The notes below the pieces were generated by a model. That model searched no databases and was not told the origin of the DNA. It worked only from the letters and a program-made list of their open reading frames with translations. From NCBI GenBank assembly GCA_963082975.1, contig OY720345.1:57828528-57892527 (forward strand): 64,000 nt of DNA, given 5' to 3'. Shown here in pieces: positions 11,701-22,345 of this stretch. The position numbers were made by a program, and so were the translations under genes. Source of the stretch: Labia minor. Taxonomy: Eukaryota > Arthropoda > Insecta > Dermaptera > Spongiphoridae. Each line of letters begins with the position of its first letter. The stretch's first letter is position 1.

Positions 11701-12709
11701 ATACTAATGAGTAATGGTGGATGGTTGTTATTTAGTTTCGGTGTGTCGAGCAGAATTCGGGTTTCCAGAAGCTGGCGAGGGGCCAGCCTCTGTTGCACAC
11801 CACCAGCAATCTATTTCCAATGCAAAAGGACAGGATTAGCAGTGTATTTGTGTCTTCACGTCTATCAAATAGAGCTGAATGCCAAAAAAAAGAACGAAAG
11901 CAGATTAATTAACTTCTTACATTTATGTATAAGTTTATAACAAACCTTGTCTTTTATTAAAATTCAGTACCAAATCAATGAGTTTAAATTACCTTTAAAA
12001 ATTGAAATTAAACTTTACAAAGCCAAATTAAAGAAAAAAAGCTGTAAATCTATCAAATAACAACAAATCATCGACAAATTTTATTTATAGTTTATGTTTT
12101 TAAGTAAAATAAAATAATATTTATTTTAAATGTAAGTAGATAATTATTTATTGAGAAATAAGATAATTAATTTTTAATTATTAATTAGTTTCTTACTAAA
12201 ATTCTCATTTATATTTAGATTAAAAATAAAAAATAAAATCTTATGAGAAAATTTCGTTTTAATTTGTTTACTAAGCGTTTTATTAAGGAGAACAAAACAA
12301 TTTTAAATAAATCCCCTTCTAGGTGTATATATAAAAATAGTATAAGGTAAATTGAGCGGGCACCCAAATTTTTTATGTAATTCTTAATTTTAATCTAATC
12401 CTAATATTAGAAAATAATCTTACAATGTTTATATTATTTTATTATTCTATTCCAAAAAATAAATATCAAGTTGAATCAATATTTTGAAACCTTGAATATA
12501 TATATAAAATGATAAAATTTTAATGAATTTACAATTTACATTCAATGTTTCCAAAGTAATTGGATTGAAAGTCACTTGAATCATTGCAATTTGTCGATTT
12601 AGATATTGATACATGCTAATTTAGTAAAACTAAATCTATTAGGATTCATGAAATTAATATATGAATCATATAGTCAATATCATTGAAATATTCCCTTTTA
12701 TTTATATTA
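11701..12709. other. AT-rich non-coding stretch
   Basis: The first 150 bp remain mixed in composition, then simple AT-rich DNA follows. No gene supported. Confidence 0.5.
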
Positions 12710-12717
12710 GTTTATAC

Positions 12718-12981
12718 CAAGGGTCGGCAATCTGCGGTTCGCGAGCCGCATATGGCTCTTTCGATGTGGTTCTCCAGTATAATTATATTATTTTATTTTT
12801 AAAACTCTCAAAATATTATATTGAAATATAAATATAAGTAATACAAACAAGATCAAAACACTCAACAGAGAACAGTTTATTTATTTTAAATAAACAAAAA
12901 TGTTAGAGCCTCTTTAAAAATTTCGAAATTTTGTAAATTGTAATTTTTGGCTCTTTCGTCTCAAAAGGTTGCGAACACCTG
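12718..12981. mobile_element. hAT-type MITE with perfect 8-bp target-site duplication
   Basis: A 264-bp element with imperfect terminal inverted repeats: the left end is CAAGGGTCGGCAATCTGCGG and the right end reads GGTTGCGAACACCTG. The octamer GTTTATAC flanks it exactly on both sides (12710-12717 and 12982-12989). The ends match the widespread hAT consensus CAGGGGTCGGCAACC, and GAGCCGCATATGGCTCTTTCG / GGCTCTTTCGTCTC form subterminal repeats. An 8-bp duplication is diagnostic of hAT. The element has no transposase. The intact duplication suggests fairly recent insertion, although the termini have already mutated. Confidence 0.88.
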
Positions 12982-12989
12982 GTTTATAC

Positions 12990-13874
12990 ATCCGAGTAAT
13001 GTATTCCTTACTGTTAAACTTTCCATCTTTATTCTTCTTTATTTTTCTTTCTTCTTTAAGAATCAAACGAAAAACCAATTTAATATATAAGATATAATAC
13101 AATAATATATTCTTACCTAAAAACAAATTGGTTTTTATAGTCAACTCTATAATCGTATCTTATTAATAACTAAATAACTTAGGAGTATATCTAATGGTTT
13201 TCCAATTTTATAAAACCTAATTTACCTAACCTTAACACACAACAATCCCGTCTCATTGTTTTGATATAAACTTGGGAATATTAAAGTAATATAATTAATA
13301 TTATTTATCAATATTATTCTTCATATTCATAATAATAATAATAATAGGAATATTAAAATAATATCATTATTATTTTGCATATATATAAGTATAGATATTA
13401 TAATTAGTTTATAGAGGTAATCTATCATAAAAATTGAGTTTAATTGAATGCGTTGGATTTAAATGAGTTTATTGGTGAAATCTAATTTGTTTTTATTTAT
13501 TTATTTTTTTTTTTTTTGACACCTTCCAAACTTGCAATCTGTCTTTAGTTTTTATCTAATCTACTGAAAAAGTAACATCATTAATATTATATCTTATTCA
13601 CCTGAGAAAAGGTTAAAGGGGAAGATTGCTGCTGTTCTATAGACACGCATGAGAATCGTTAATTCGACTAATTCCCCAAGCAACAAATACAATTTCAACT
13701 TCAGATTCAAACGAGAGAGGTATCTCCATTGATAAAAAAAAACCTTGTAAAGTTCAAAGCGAATTAACATTATATTGAAACTTAAAAAATAAAAAAAATA
13801 AAAAATTACATGGTGTTCATTTTTCATTGATTCCTTTTTTTCCCTTTTTTCAATGGATTTCATAATATCATTAA
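12990..13874. other. AT-rich non-coding stretch
   Basis: Contains an (AAT)n tract at about 13329-13346 and poly-T runs at 13507-13518. No gene supported. Confidence 0.5.
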
Positions 13875-14350
13875 TCATTGCAAGTTTATTTCGAAATGAA
13901 AAGGCCGCCCAGAACCCAGCCAGTCAGTGGTTGAGTATATTTTCACTCGTTTCCCGATGAATGAATGAATAAATAGTGAAGAGGAGAAAAATGGAGAGAT
14001 AACTCTATAAACACAGTAATTATTTGTTAATCGCACTTTGTAAATGGAAGCAGCTGCATAATGGATGTCCGGCAACCATGCCAGCCCGAATGAGATCCCC
14101 TGCCAAGTCACCAAACTGCTGCACGGAGATTTTCTTAGTATTCTCGTGTTGATGGTTTTAATCAATGTGTGAGTGTGTGTCGCTTTAAGACCTGACTCAT
14201 TCTAGGGCGCGTAAATCACTCAACAAAATTAACAAAGTTGAAGCGAAGAGGTTGGCTTGTCTCGACTCCAACTCGTGAAAGGACAACCACCTAAACTACT
14301 GCGAAGCCATTAGGCTGCTACACTCATTTTTAGACACAAACCAATTGGGG
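13875..14350. promoter_or_regulatory. GC-richer complex island, candidate conserved enhancer
   Basis: Complex sequence standing out from AT-rich flanks. It includes CAGTAATTATTTGTTAATCG, GCAGCTGCATAATGG (an E-box next to a homeodomain-like core) and the AP-1-like CTGACTCATTC. A minus-strand frame (13875-14165) is open but has a hydrophobic, repeat-free, unconvincing sequence and no splice pair. Motif density favours regulation; the assignment is inferred from composition only. Confidence 0.35.
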
Positions 14351-14708
14351 AGGTGTGGGGGGGGAGGTGTGTGGAGCAGGAAATGGAACATCGACACTTA
14401 ATCAATTCGCAAAGGGGATAGTTATGATTTATATTCAACCAGGAATGAAGTGAAAGATAAAACTATAGACATTGGTTATGGATACTATGGAGAGTGAACT
14501 ATTTGAAATTCTCTGGATAAAAAAACTTTTGCAGATATTTTAAAAGATCAATGATAGTATATATATATTTATTTACGATACAATTTTAATTGATTAAAAT
14601 TATAAAAAAGAATTGTTTAACTGAAAAATATTAAAGTTTTACAAATAAAGAAATATGAAATTTACAAATTATAGTAAAAATGCCTTGAATTTTAAATGAA
14701 AATCCAAA
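14351..14708. other. Non-coding stretch with G-rich start
   Basis: Begins with a G-rich run (about 14346-14375), then becomes AT-rich. No gene supported. Confidence 0.4.
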
Positions 14709-15331
14709 TAAGTTGACCCGTGGCCAGGTCCGAACCGACCGACGGTATGAAGTAAATTAATTAGCGGCTACAGAAACAATTTCAAATAATTTTAATATAT
14801 CTATTAATGTAATAAAAAACAGATATGGATACATAAATAATAAATATAAACATTTTTAATTTTATTTTATTTATAATATATATGCAAGACCAGGCTGTGA
14901 CGTCATGAATGGCTGGATGACGTCATATAATTTTAAATCAAGAAAAAACTAATAAATATGATTTTCCCGAGGATAAAACCAATACAAAGTGTATGATTCG
15001 TGGTGATATATAAAAAAATCTCCTCATGTGAAATTTTGTGTGAAAATAACCCTTCCCTTCCTATCGTCGATCGCTAATACTACCACTTCCGGTTTCCGGA
15101 TTTGCACCAAAAGTTGATCAATTCATCCCACTGATGCATTAAGTAAATATACCAATTTTCATCAAAATCGGTTGGGCCGTTCAGGCTGTACACATCTATA
15201 CGGACGGACAGACATCATGCTAAAAATACTTTTTTCTGTTAAGAAAATGCATGATTCGTGGAGATATGTAAAAATCTCCACATGTGAAATTTGGTGTGAA
15301 AACAATACCTCCCTTACTATCGTCGGTCGGT
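14709..15331 (-). mobile_element. HINE-A (non-autonomous Helentron-like), full-length copy
   Basis: Shown on the plus strand, the 3' terminus is TAAGTTGACCCGTGGCCAGG, a stem-loop with a TGGC loop, followed by the subterminal repeat ACCGACCGACGG. The other end is CTATCGTCGGTCGGT followed by AAAAA. Between them lie two TGACGTCA palindromes (14898-14905 and 14918-14925), an ETS-like CCGGTTTCCGG block, the core ATACCAATTTTCATC and a short GGACGGACAGAC microsatellite. Copies at 31019 and 54691 are near-identical over the full length. There is no coding capacity. The flanks are oligo-A/T, consistent with insertion between T residues. Confidence 0.78.
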
Positions 15332-15710
15332 AAAAAGGAGGAGTTAATTGAAGTATTTATATTATATTTATTTGCTTTTTATAGTTAATAAACTTTTTAA
15401 AAATTATTAATAAACAATTTGTATAATGCGTAGTAATTCAAAGGGCCCCCTGAGACTTGATAACAAAAGTTTAAAAGTCAAGAAGTTCATGTAAAATTAT
15501 AAATTTGAATATATAATAAAATTAATATTAAAAATATATTTAAAGTATACACCTATTTCAACTATTTAAATTTAGATCAAATTACATATCATAATTTTTT
15601 TTAATTGATTTGATATAAATATAAAGAAATTATAACTATTGAAGAAAATTCTTGTGAGTCTCCCTTCCTTAAGTTCATACCTCTGACTTTTGTACTTCCT
15701 ACGCAAGGAC
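15332..15710. other. AT-rich non-coding stretch
   Basis: Nothing recognised apart from a short GGGCCCCC patch near 15443. Confidence 0.4.
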
Positions 15711-15914
15711 AAGTCGGTGATATCAATTACGTGTCCTATGATCAGTAGAACGGATCCTATCAACCTTTATCTTGATGATTTTGATTGGAGGCGCTACTTT
15801 TTATTAAGTAACTTCAGAATTTTGATCCCGGAGGCTGGTTCGACTCCATCGACCCCAGCTAGAGAAATTCCCTTGCAATGTAAGACAGCTACGCTACCTT
15901 CCACTCTGTGGCGC
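15711..15914 (-). repeat. Interspersed repeat D, tRNA-like, copy 1
   Basis: It matches 51042-51273 in opposite orientation (shared blocks GTCCTATGATCAGTAGAACG, GTAGCGCCTCC, CCTCCGGGATCAAAATT, GGGAATTTCTCTAGCTG). On the minus strand this copy has a box-A-like TAGCGTAGCTGT (15885-15896) and, about 40 nt further on, GAGTCGAACC (15837-15846), which resembles a tRNA box B. It could be a second SINE family. The box A is not kept in the other copy, so the assignment is tentative. Confidence 0.6.
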
Positions 15915-17231
15915 CTTAACCTTAAGTTCATACGAGATAAATAAGGGTAATATAAATTTTAATGAAAGGTTATGCATCCAGTTCATACTAATTTCAAACA
16001 CATAAGTATATCTAAAAAAAATAATATAATTAAAAATGGAAATTAATATTAAATATCAATAGTATATGGTAAACAAGAATAAAATTCCTGGTGTATGTTC
16101 TGTACTTATTTTTTATTTGAGAGTATAGAGATCTTTATTCAATTAAATATAATGACTAAATAATTGATTTCAATTCGAGTAATATGAATGAGTTAAACTT
16201 CTGAACTCAAGTTATCCAACGATTTTACTATGAGATTATTTTTAATGTTAATTTGTTCAATCTTAAGAATGAGTCGTTCATCTATCAAAGAGAATAAATT
16301 TAACTCAACAACAACAATAATATTAATAATAATAATAGAAATAATAATATAAGTTGCATTAATGAAATGTCTTATAACTTATCAAATAAATGGAAACAAA
16401 GAATTCCCGCAATGAACTCAGCGGGTTATTTGATAAATTATTCAATTCATAAATGAAACGATCGAATTAGGTCAATGGAGAAAAATTGAATAGCAACTTG
16501 ATAAAATTGAAATTATCTTTTCTTAGAAAATTCAAATAAATTTAGAATATATCGATCGTTCGAAATCTATTTAATATTATTCTTTGATCAAAGAGAATTT
16601 ATATTATTTTTTTGTTTAAAAACAAAAACAGATTGAATTACAAGAATGCATTGATTGATTATAAAATAAAAACAACGAATTGTCATTTTTTTAAATTATG
16701 AATATTATACAAAAAAATTCAAACCATTCATTCAATTTCGTTAATTTAATAGCTATGAAATATCAAATTACTTTCACTTTTTCAATGTTCGTTAATTAAA
16801 AAAAAAATGCTTCTTATGTAAACACACAGGTAAAAAATGGCAAATATCTCATAGGAATCAGATCAATTAATGAACAACATAGTTTTAAAATAAAAATAAA
16901 AAAAAAAAAACTTTTGTCAATATTTATAAATTCAATAATATATTAACTCTAATTTCGTAAGAACCGTTGTGCAATTCATTACATTCAAATATTAGGATAT
17001 GAATAAAAATAAAATAAATTCATATAACAGTAGAAAATGATAATTAATTCTATTAAATATTCATTATAATTAATATTAATGCAATTAACTTATATATACA
17101 TATATAAGATTTGTATTATATTATATAAATATTTATATCTATATCTATCTCATCTATCTATCTACCTATCTATATATATGACTTTGTCACTTTTCTGTAA
17201 GTTTTATGGGCTTTATTTTGTTAAAACTTAG
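15915..17231. other. AT-rich non-coding stretch
   Basis: No gene supported. Contains an (AAT)n-like patch near 16310-16350 and a (TCTA)n microsatellite at about 17135-17178. Confidence 0.5.
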
Positions 17232-17620
17232 TCCATTCCATTTATTATAACAATTAAAAGCAATCTTATAATTTTAATGGCTACAAATCAACAATGCAGA
17301 TATTCAAAAAGTCTTAGCTATCATCAGGACGAGCAATAATAATTAGCAATAATTTTAATAATAAATTAAATAAAAAAATAATAATTTAAATTTCGATATA
17401 AGGGTTAAGGAGAAAAAATTGATTCCATTCCATTTATTATATTAATTAAAAGCAATCTCTTATAACAAAAATCTAATTTTAATGGCTACAAATCAACAAT
17501 GCAGATATTCAAAAAGTCGTAGATATCTTCAGGACGAGCTATAATAATTAGCAATAATTTTAATAATAAATTAAATAAAATATTAATAATTTAAATTTAA
17601 ATTTCTGTATATGGGTTAAG
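17232..17620 (+). repeat. Two-copy tandem duplication, about 190-bp unit
   Basis: 17232-17421 and 17422-17620 share the same ordered blocks: CCATTCCATTTATTAT, AATTAAAAGCAATCT, TTTTAATGGCTACAAATCAA, CAATGCAGATATTC, AGGACGAGC, GCAATAATTTTAATAATAAA and GGGTTAAGG. Differences are scattered substitutions and small indels. There is no coding frame. The duplication is moderately old and was probably produced by unequal crossing-over or slippage. Confidence 0.85.
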
Positions 17621-17915
17621 GCGAAATCGCAAGGAAAGTAATTGATCTTTTGTTTTTTTCATTTTATTTTGTTTTTTTTTGTTTTTTGTTTTTCTTCCCT
17701 TCAATAATTTCTCATTTAACGAAATGAAAAATCAATTCATGTAAATGAGGTTTTAATAGAAATAATCAGAATGCAATCTGTTGAGTGCATTCAACCTTAT
17801 CTATTTATTATGGCAATTAATTAGAAAAGTCGATTCCAATTTGTTATTGCAAAATGAATGACTTTTTTTTCCAAGAATTTTCTGAAAGCGAAAGAGATAG
17901 AGAAATGATTCTGAT
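17621..17915. other. T-rich non-coding stretch
   Basis: Dominated by T/G homopolymer runs (about 17650-17695). No gene supported. Confidence 0.4.
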
Positions 17916-18190
17916 GGTGGTGGTGGTGATGGAAGGGGAGGGGGGTTTAGTGTACTCCAATTGTCTCTAATTGGAGGAGTCTCAAGTCTTGTCGGCTGTA
18001 TGACGGCACTTTTTAGCCAGTTGCCAAGCTCGCTGTTAATTTCTTAATTGGTTCGTTAACAGGAGCCAACGCCTCTTAATAAGCTGCCCTTGGCTTAATC
18101 CATCCCCCCCCCTGCCGGCATCTCCCTGTCATATTTCTTCCACGCTCCGCTCGAATGAATCAAAACAACAACCGGCTGCAAACTCAATCG
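17916..18190. promoter_or_regulatory. GC-richer island with homeodomain palindrome, candidate enhancer
   Basis: Contains the inverted repeat CCAATTGTCTCTAATTGG at about 17957-17974, the cores TTAATTTCTTAATTGG and GTTAAC, and the Otx/bicoid-like GGCTTAATCC. It also has a (GGT)n patch and a C8 run. No reading frame is convincing. Dense TAAT/ATTA cores in an otherwise GC-richer block suggest a developmental cis-regulatory element. This is inferred from motifs alone. Confidence 0.35.
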
Positions 18191-18466
18191 ACATCATTAT
18201 AAACTGGAAAAAAGGACACTCAAATGACGTTATATAAAAAATAATAACAATAAATAAAATAATCATCAAGAAGGCAAGGGATTATTTTAAAATAATTTTA
18301 AAGAATACACACAAGTGAAAAATAAATAGAAGAATTTCCATAGGATTGAGCGATCAGGAAATGTTATGTAAAATTTTAAAATCATTAAATTTCCTTTTTT
18401 ATGTTTCTACGTAAATCATCAAAAATATTATTAATATAAATTTTAAAAAAAAAATTAACAGGATTT

Positions 18467-18482
18467 ATAAATATATATATAC

Positions 18483-18539
<57 letters not shown>

Positions 18540-18542
18540 TAT
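18467..18542. repeat. Long (AT)n microsatellite
   Basis: About 75 bp of alternating A/T interrupted by single ACAT/GTAT units. It is self-complementary and cruciform-prone. Confidence 0.95.
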
Positions 18543-21038
18543 AATCTTAAAATAAAAAATAAGTAGTAGAAATTTTAAATATTCATCAACTTATTTGAAC
18601 TTAACTGAACTTGAAAGTTCATTGCCGCATCAACAACTCGTTGATGTTTCGTGATTTGAGTTTTTAGAGAAACGAACATATAACTTGAAGGCTATAATCC
18701 TTCTATGTAAGCCTTGCAGCTACTCTATTAATATTTATTCACTTATATATTATATTATATAATTTTATAAAAAATTTTAAGAGCTATATATATATATTAC
18801 ACCAATACTATATTCTTACAAACACATATATATAGTATATTAAAATTTGTAGAAATTTGTAAATGTAGTATTTGATACATGTAATACTGGTGTATATTAT
18901 CTTCAATAAGTACACATCCGCCGCCTGGGATTTATGCAACCCTGATATTTTTCAAACAAAAAAATAAAGACTAAATAAATACTCTGATAAAGCAAGTTTT
19001 TTTTGTTTGTTTAAAAAATAAAAAATAAATTTTATTCCAAAATCGTATAATAGCGCAAAATATTATAACTGTAATTTAATAAGTCGTGACGTTATTTAAA
19101 AAAATTGATTAAGATAGAACATGATATATATTGATAGATTAAGGGATTTTGTTTTAAAGAATTTGATTCTAGTATAATTATTTTCTATCTAATGTATTGT
19201 TTGTTAGAATTATAAAAGTAGGAAACTGTTGCGCTTGGTTGATGGTAAATCGAAATAAAACCGCGTGAAGAAAAAACAAATTGAAGAAAAAACAAATGTT
19301 GGCAAATAAATACGATAAACGATGATTTCCGAATATATTTAGATCCAATTTTGCCACTTTTAAATTTTATATATATTTACTTAAAACTTATATAGAAAAA
19401 TAAAAAATATATTTATTTTTATTTAACTACCCATTTAATATCGTTTCTTCATTATATTCTGCTTTGGCATGAAAACATATTCTCGGTTTACCTCTTGGCT
19501 TGTCAATTTTTAACCCCTCAATTTATTTATTTTTTATTTAATATTCATATAATTAATATATAATTTAATATAATGTATTATTATCATATATTATAAACGA
19601 GAGTCCTATAACTTGGAACACTTGTTTCAATCTTTTTATTTTGATGTGTTCCAAACTGTACCCCCTTACAAATTTAGAAACTTGAAAATACCATACTATT
19701 AGACTTAACACTAGATCAATTATTATGCATTAGTTTTAAAGAGAATACTTTAAATTCCATTATAGTACATTTTATTTGACAATATTTATATTAAAAATTC
19801 ACTTTACTTATCTAAATTTTATATTAAATTTACTAGGCATATTTAAAAATAAATTTTAACCTACTTTCACAATTGAATCCAAACATATTCGACAATTTGA
19901 TTGTAATGCCCTTTCCCTACATCTGAAAGATCTAAGAGTTGATTTAAAATTTAGGACAAAAAATAAAGCTTTCTCGAGGTTTACTGGGCCAAGTTGTGCC
20001 ACTCACCCCTAATTTTTTTTTTTTTTTAATATTAAAAATAATTAATATATTATTTATAAAAATTAAATAAATTAAAATAAATTAATAAAATAAAAATGTT
20101 ACTAATTTATTGATGGTTGTTGAAATTAATTAAAAGACAAATATATGATTGTTAGTAATTATTTAAATGTATACGAACAAACTTGAATAATTTCAGTTTA
20201 ATTGCCATTTCACATCTGATTATCATTATTCACCAAAACAAATAAAAACTTTACGATTAATCATATTTCGAGAATTAGTTATGAAAATTTCATGATTATC
20301 ATTTAAGAGTTAGTTTGAATGATAATTTCTTTTTGTCCTAATATAAAATAATTCTTTGTTGTCAAATATATAAACAGAGTTGGTTATAATTTTACCAATT
20401 TGCATAAATAGAGTACAAGCCAACTTTATGTTCCTAGTTAAATCATTTGACAAATAAAAATATATTAACGAGCCTCCTATAAAAAAAGGGTAAAAAAAGC
20501 AATTTTAAATGAGAGCTTAAGAAAGATTAAATATTATTAAATTAGATCTAGTGGAGACTCATAAAAAATGTATGTTTCATTTCATAGACTTAATTTTATG
20601 ATATAATTTTAAAATCCCTTCTTCCGAAAAGATAAACATCTGAGGAATTCTAAAGGTTTTAACAGAGGCTGGATATTCCGTAAACAGAGAGAAAAGGAGA
20701 GGCAATTCAGGTTTGCTTTGTTAATAAAGAAAGGAAAAAAAAATATTCACACATTTATACAACTGGATTAGACTAATCCTATACAAATAAATTTTATTTA
20801 TCCTCTTTAGAAGGATTTAATATATTATCCATTTAATAGTAAGGTCATTTTTTTTCTATTGATTTGATATTTCTATTTGGTAGATGATAATTCTATTGAT
20901 CTTTAATTCTCAAATAAAATATTAACACGTATTTTATATTGTGACATTATTACTATTATAAAATTAATCATATTAAGAGAAGTAATTTAGTGATTTAACA
21001 AAAAAACCTATCAATTCCTTAATATAATTATTTTTTTG
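18543..21038. other. AT-rich non-coding stretch
   Basis: No gene supported. A weak inverted repeat spans about 18797-18894 (ACACCAATACTATATTC against ATACTGGTGTAT). A possible very decayed LINE 3' end lies near 18600 (GAACTTGAAAGTTCATTGCC). Confidence 0.45.
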
Positions 21039-21580
21039 GTAATTATTCAATCGAGTTATTACGACATGGATTTGGATAAAACTTTACAAGTGGGTTTTTT
21101 TAATTACAAATAAACTTTTCTTATGCAATTTTTGCGGGTCGCTTCTAGTTTAAGAGAGAAAAAGGATTAAAGTTTGCCAGATTAGCTTACTATGAACCTC
21201 GAAATAATAATGTCATTAAGAAATGTTTTATCAATTAATTCACTAATTCACCTATTCACCTATTTCTAATTTTCGGTTTTTTTTTCTGTTCGGTTTGGAT
21301 ATAGAAAAATTATTTAATTAATTAATTATTTAATCTTCTTATATCCAAACCGAACTTACAAAAATAGGAAATTAGTGAGCCCTCTGGTAGTCAAATAATA
21401 AAACAAGGTAGTTAAATAGAATATCAATGGGTTTATATGCAAACTTTAATCCATTTTAATCTCTTAAACTAGAAGCGACCCGGAAAAATTACATAAGAAA
21501 ATTTTATTTGGAATTAAAAAAGGAACCCAGGTAAAGTTTTATCCAAATCCATGTCATAATAACTTGATTGAATAATTATC
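21039..21580. repeat. Foldback element G, about 140-bp inverted arms with inner palindrome
   Basis: The left arm 21039-21178 (TAATTATTCAATCGAGTTAT, ATGGATTTGGATAAAACTTT, GGGTCGCTTCTAGTTTAAGA) recurs reverse-complemented at 21436-21580. A second, inner palindrome, GTTCGGTTTGGATAT / ATATCCAAACCGAAC, spans 21288-21355. The whole element could fold into a nested hairpin. There is no coding frame. It is probably a foldback/MITE DNA transposon; no second copy was seen in the window. Confidence 0.75.
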
Positions 21581-22238
21581 ATTTTTATTTTTGTAGAACT
21601 TCAATTTATGTCCATAAAATAATTTGTAAATTTACTATATCAATTATTTCAATTTTTAAATTTAAAGAATTTGAAAAGGTTTGAACTCATATCCCTAAGT
21701 TCTAAAGATCATGACTTTACCATTCTTTTATAATTTTTTTTACTGATTTCCAAATTTATACTCATTAAATAATATATTTCATTCTAAATTTTTGGATTAA
21801 ATGTATCAACTATTGAACATACATTAGATATATTTATTGAAATTGTTATTATATCAATTATTTCAATTTTTAAAGCAAATGAATTTGGAGAGGTTTGAAC
21901 TTTCATCCCCAAAGACCATGACTTTATCATTCGAGCTGAGATTGGATTGATTTAATTATATTTTATTTTTTTGTTCAATATTAAATTAGAACTACGTTAA
22001 TTTTAGACATTGTGAATTATAAGATTTATTAGATTAATTGATTATTAATATATATATATATATATATATATTAATTTGGGGATGTTAAATCGCTTTCGGG
22101 GCTTTAAATAAGCCAAACGAGCCATTCGTGTGTAATTTAATTGGATTTTAATGGATGTTTATAATATAATTCAGTGTTTTGAAAATACAAGCTGAGTGGA
22201 TGTTTGTTATAATTTTATCTTAGACCTTCCTTCTTAAG
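21581..22238. other. AT-rich non-coding stretch
   Basis: Two weakly similar patches (near 21635-21710 and 21850-21930, sharing TATATCAATTATTTCAATTTT and AGGTTTGAACT in parts) suggest an old local duplication. An (AT)n tract lies at 22049-22071. No gene supported. Confidence 0.45.
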
Positions 22239-22345
22239 ATTTATTTGGTGATTCAGTAAAAGATTCAAGTTATGATGGGCAGGAAATGGAAGATTTAGAT
22301 AGTGGTTTTTGTTTTGAGATTGTTATTGATGAACAAAATCATAAA
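22239..22345 (+). CDS. Candidate internal exon, acidic, product unknown
   Basis: A good acceptor (pyrimidine tract ACCTTCCTTCTTAAG ending at 22238) precedes 35 in-frame codons. They read LFGDSVKDSSYDGQEMEDLD, then SGFCFEIVIDEQNHK, up to a weak donor GTTAGT at 22346. The upstream frame is closed by a TAA overlapping the acceptor, as expected for an exon. Asp/Glu-rich composition in otherwise AT-driven DNA supports coding. The donor is the weak point. No family was recognised and the opposite strand gives nothing comparable. Confidence 0.35.

Noticed and set aside
18598-18650. Possible fifth LINE tail (GAACTTGAAAGTTCATTGCC)
   Set aside because: Only about 20-40 bp resemble the family 3' end and no further blocks follow in order.
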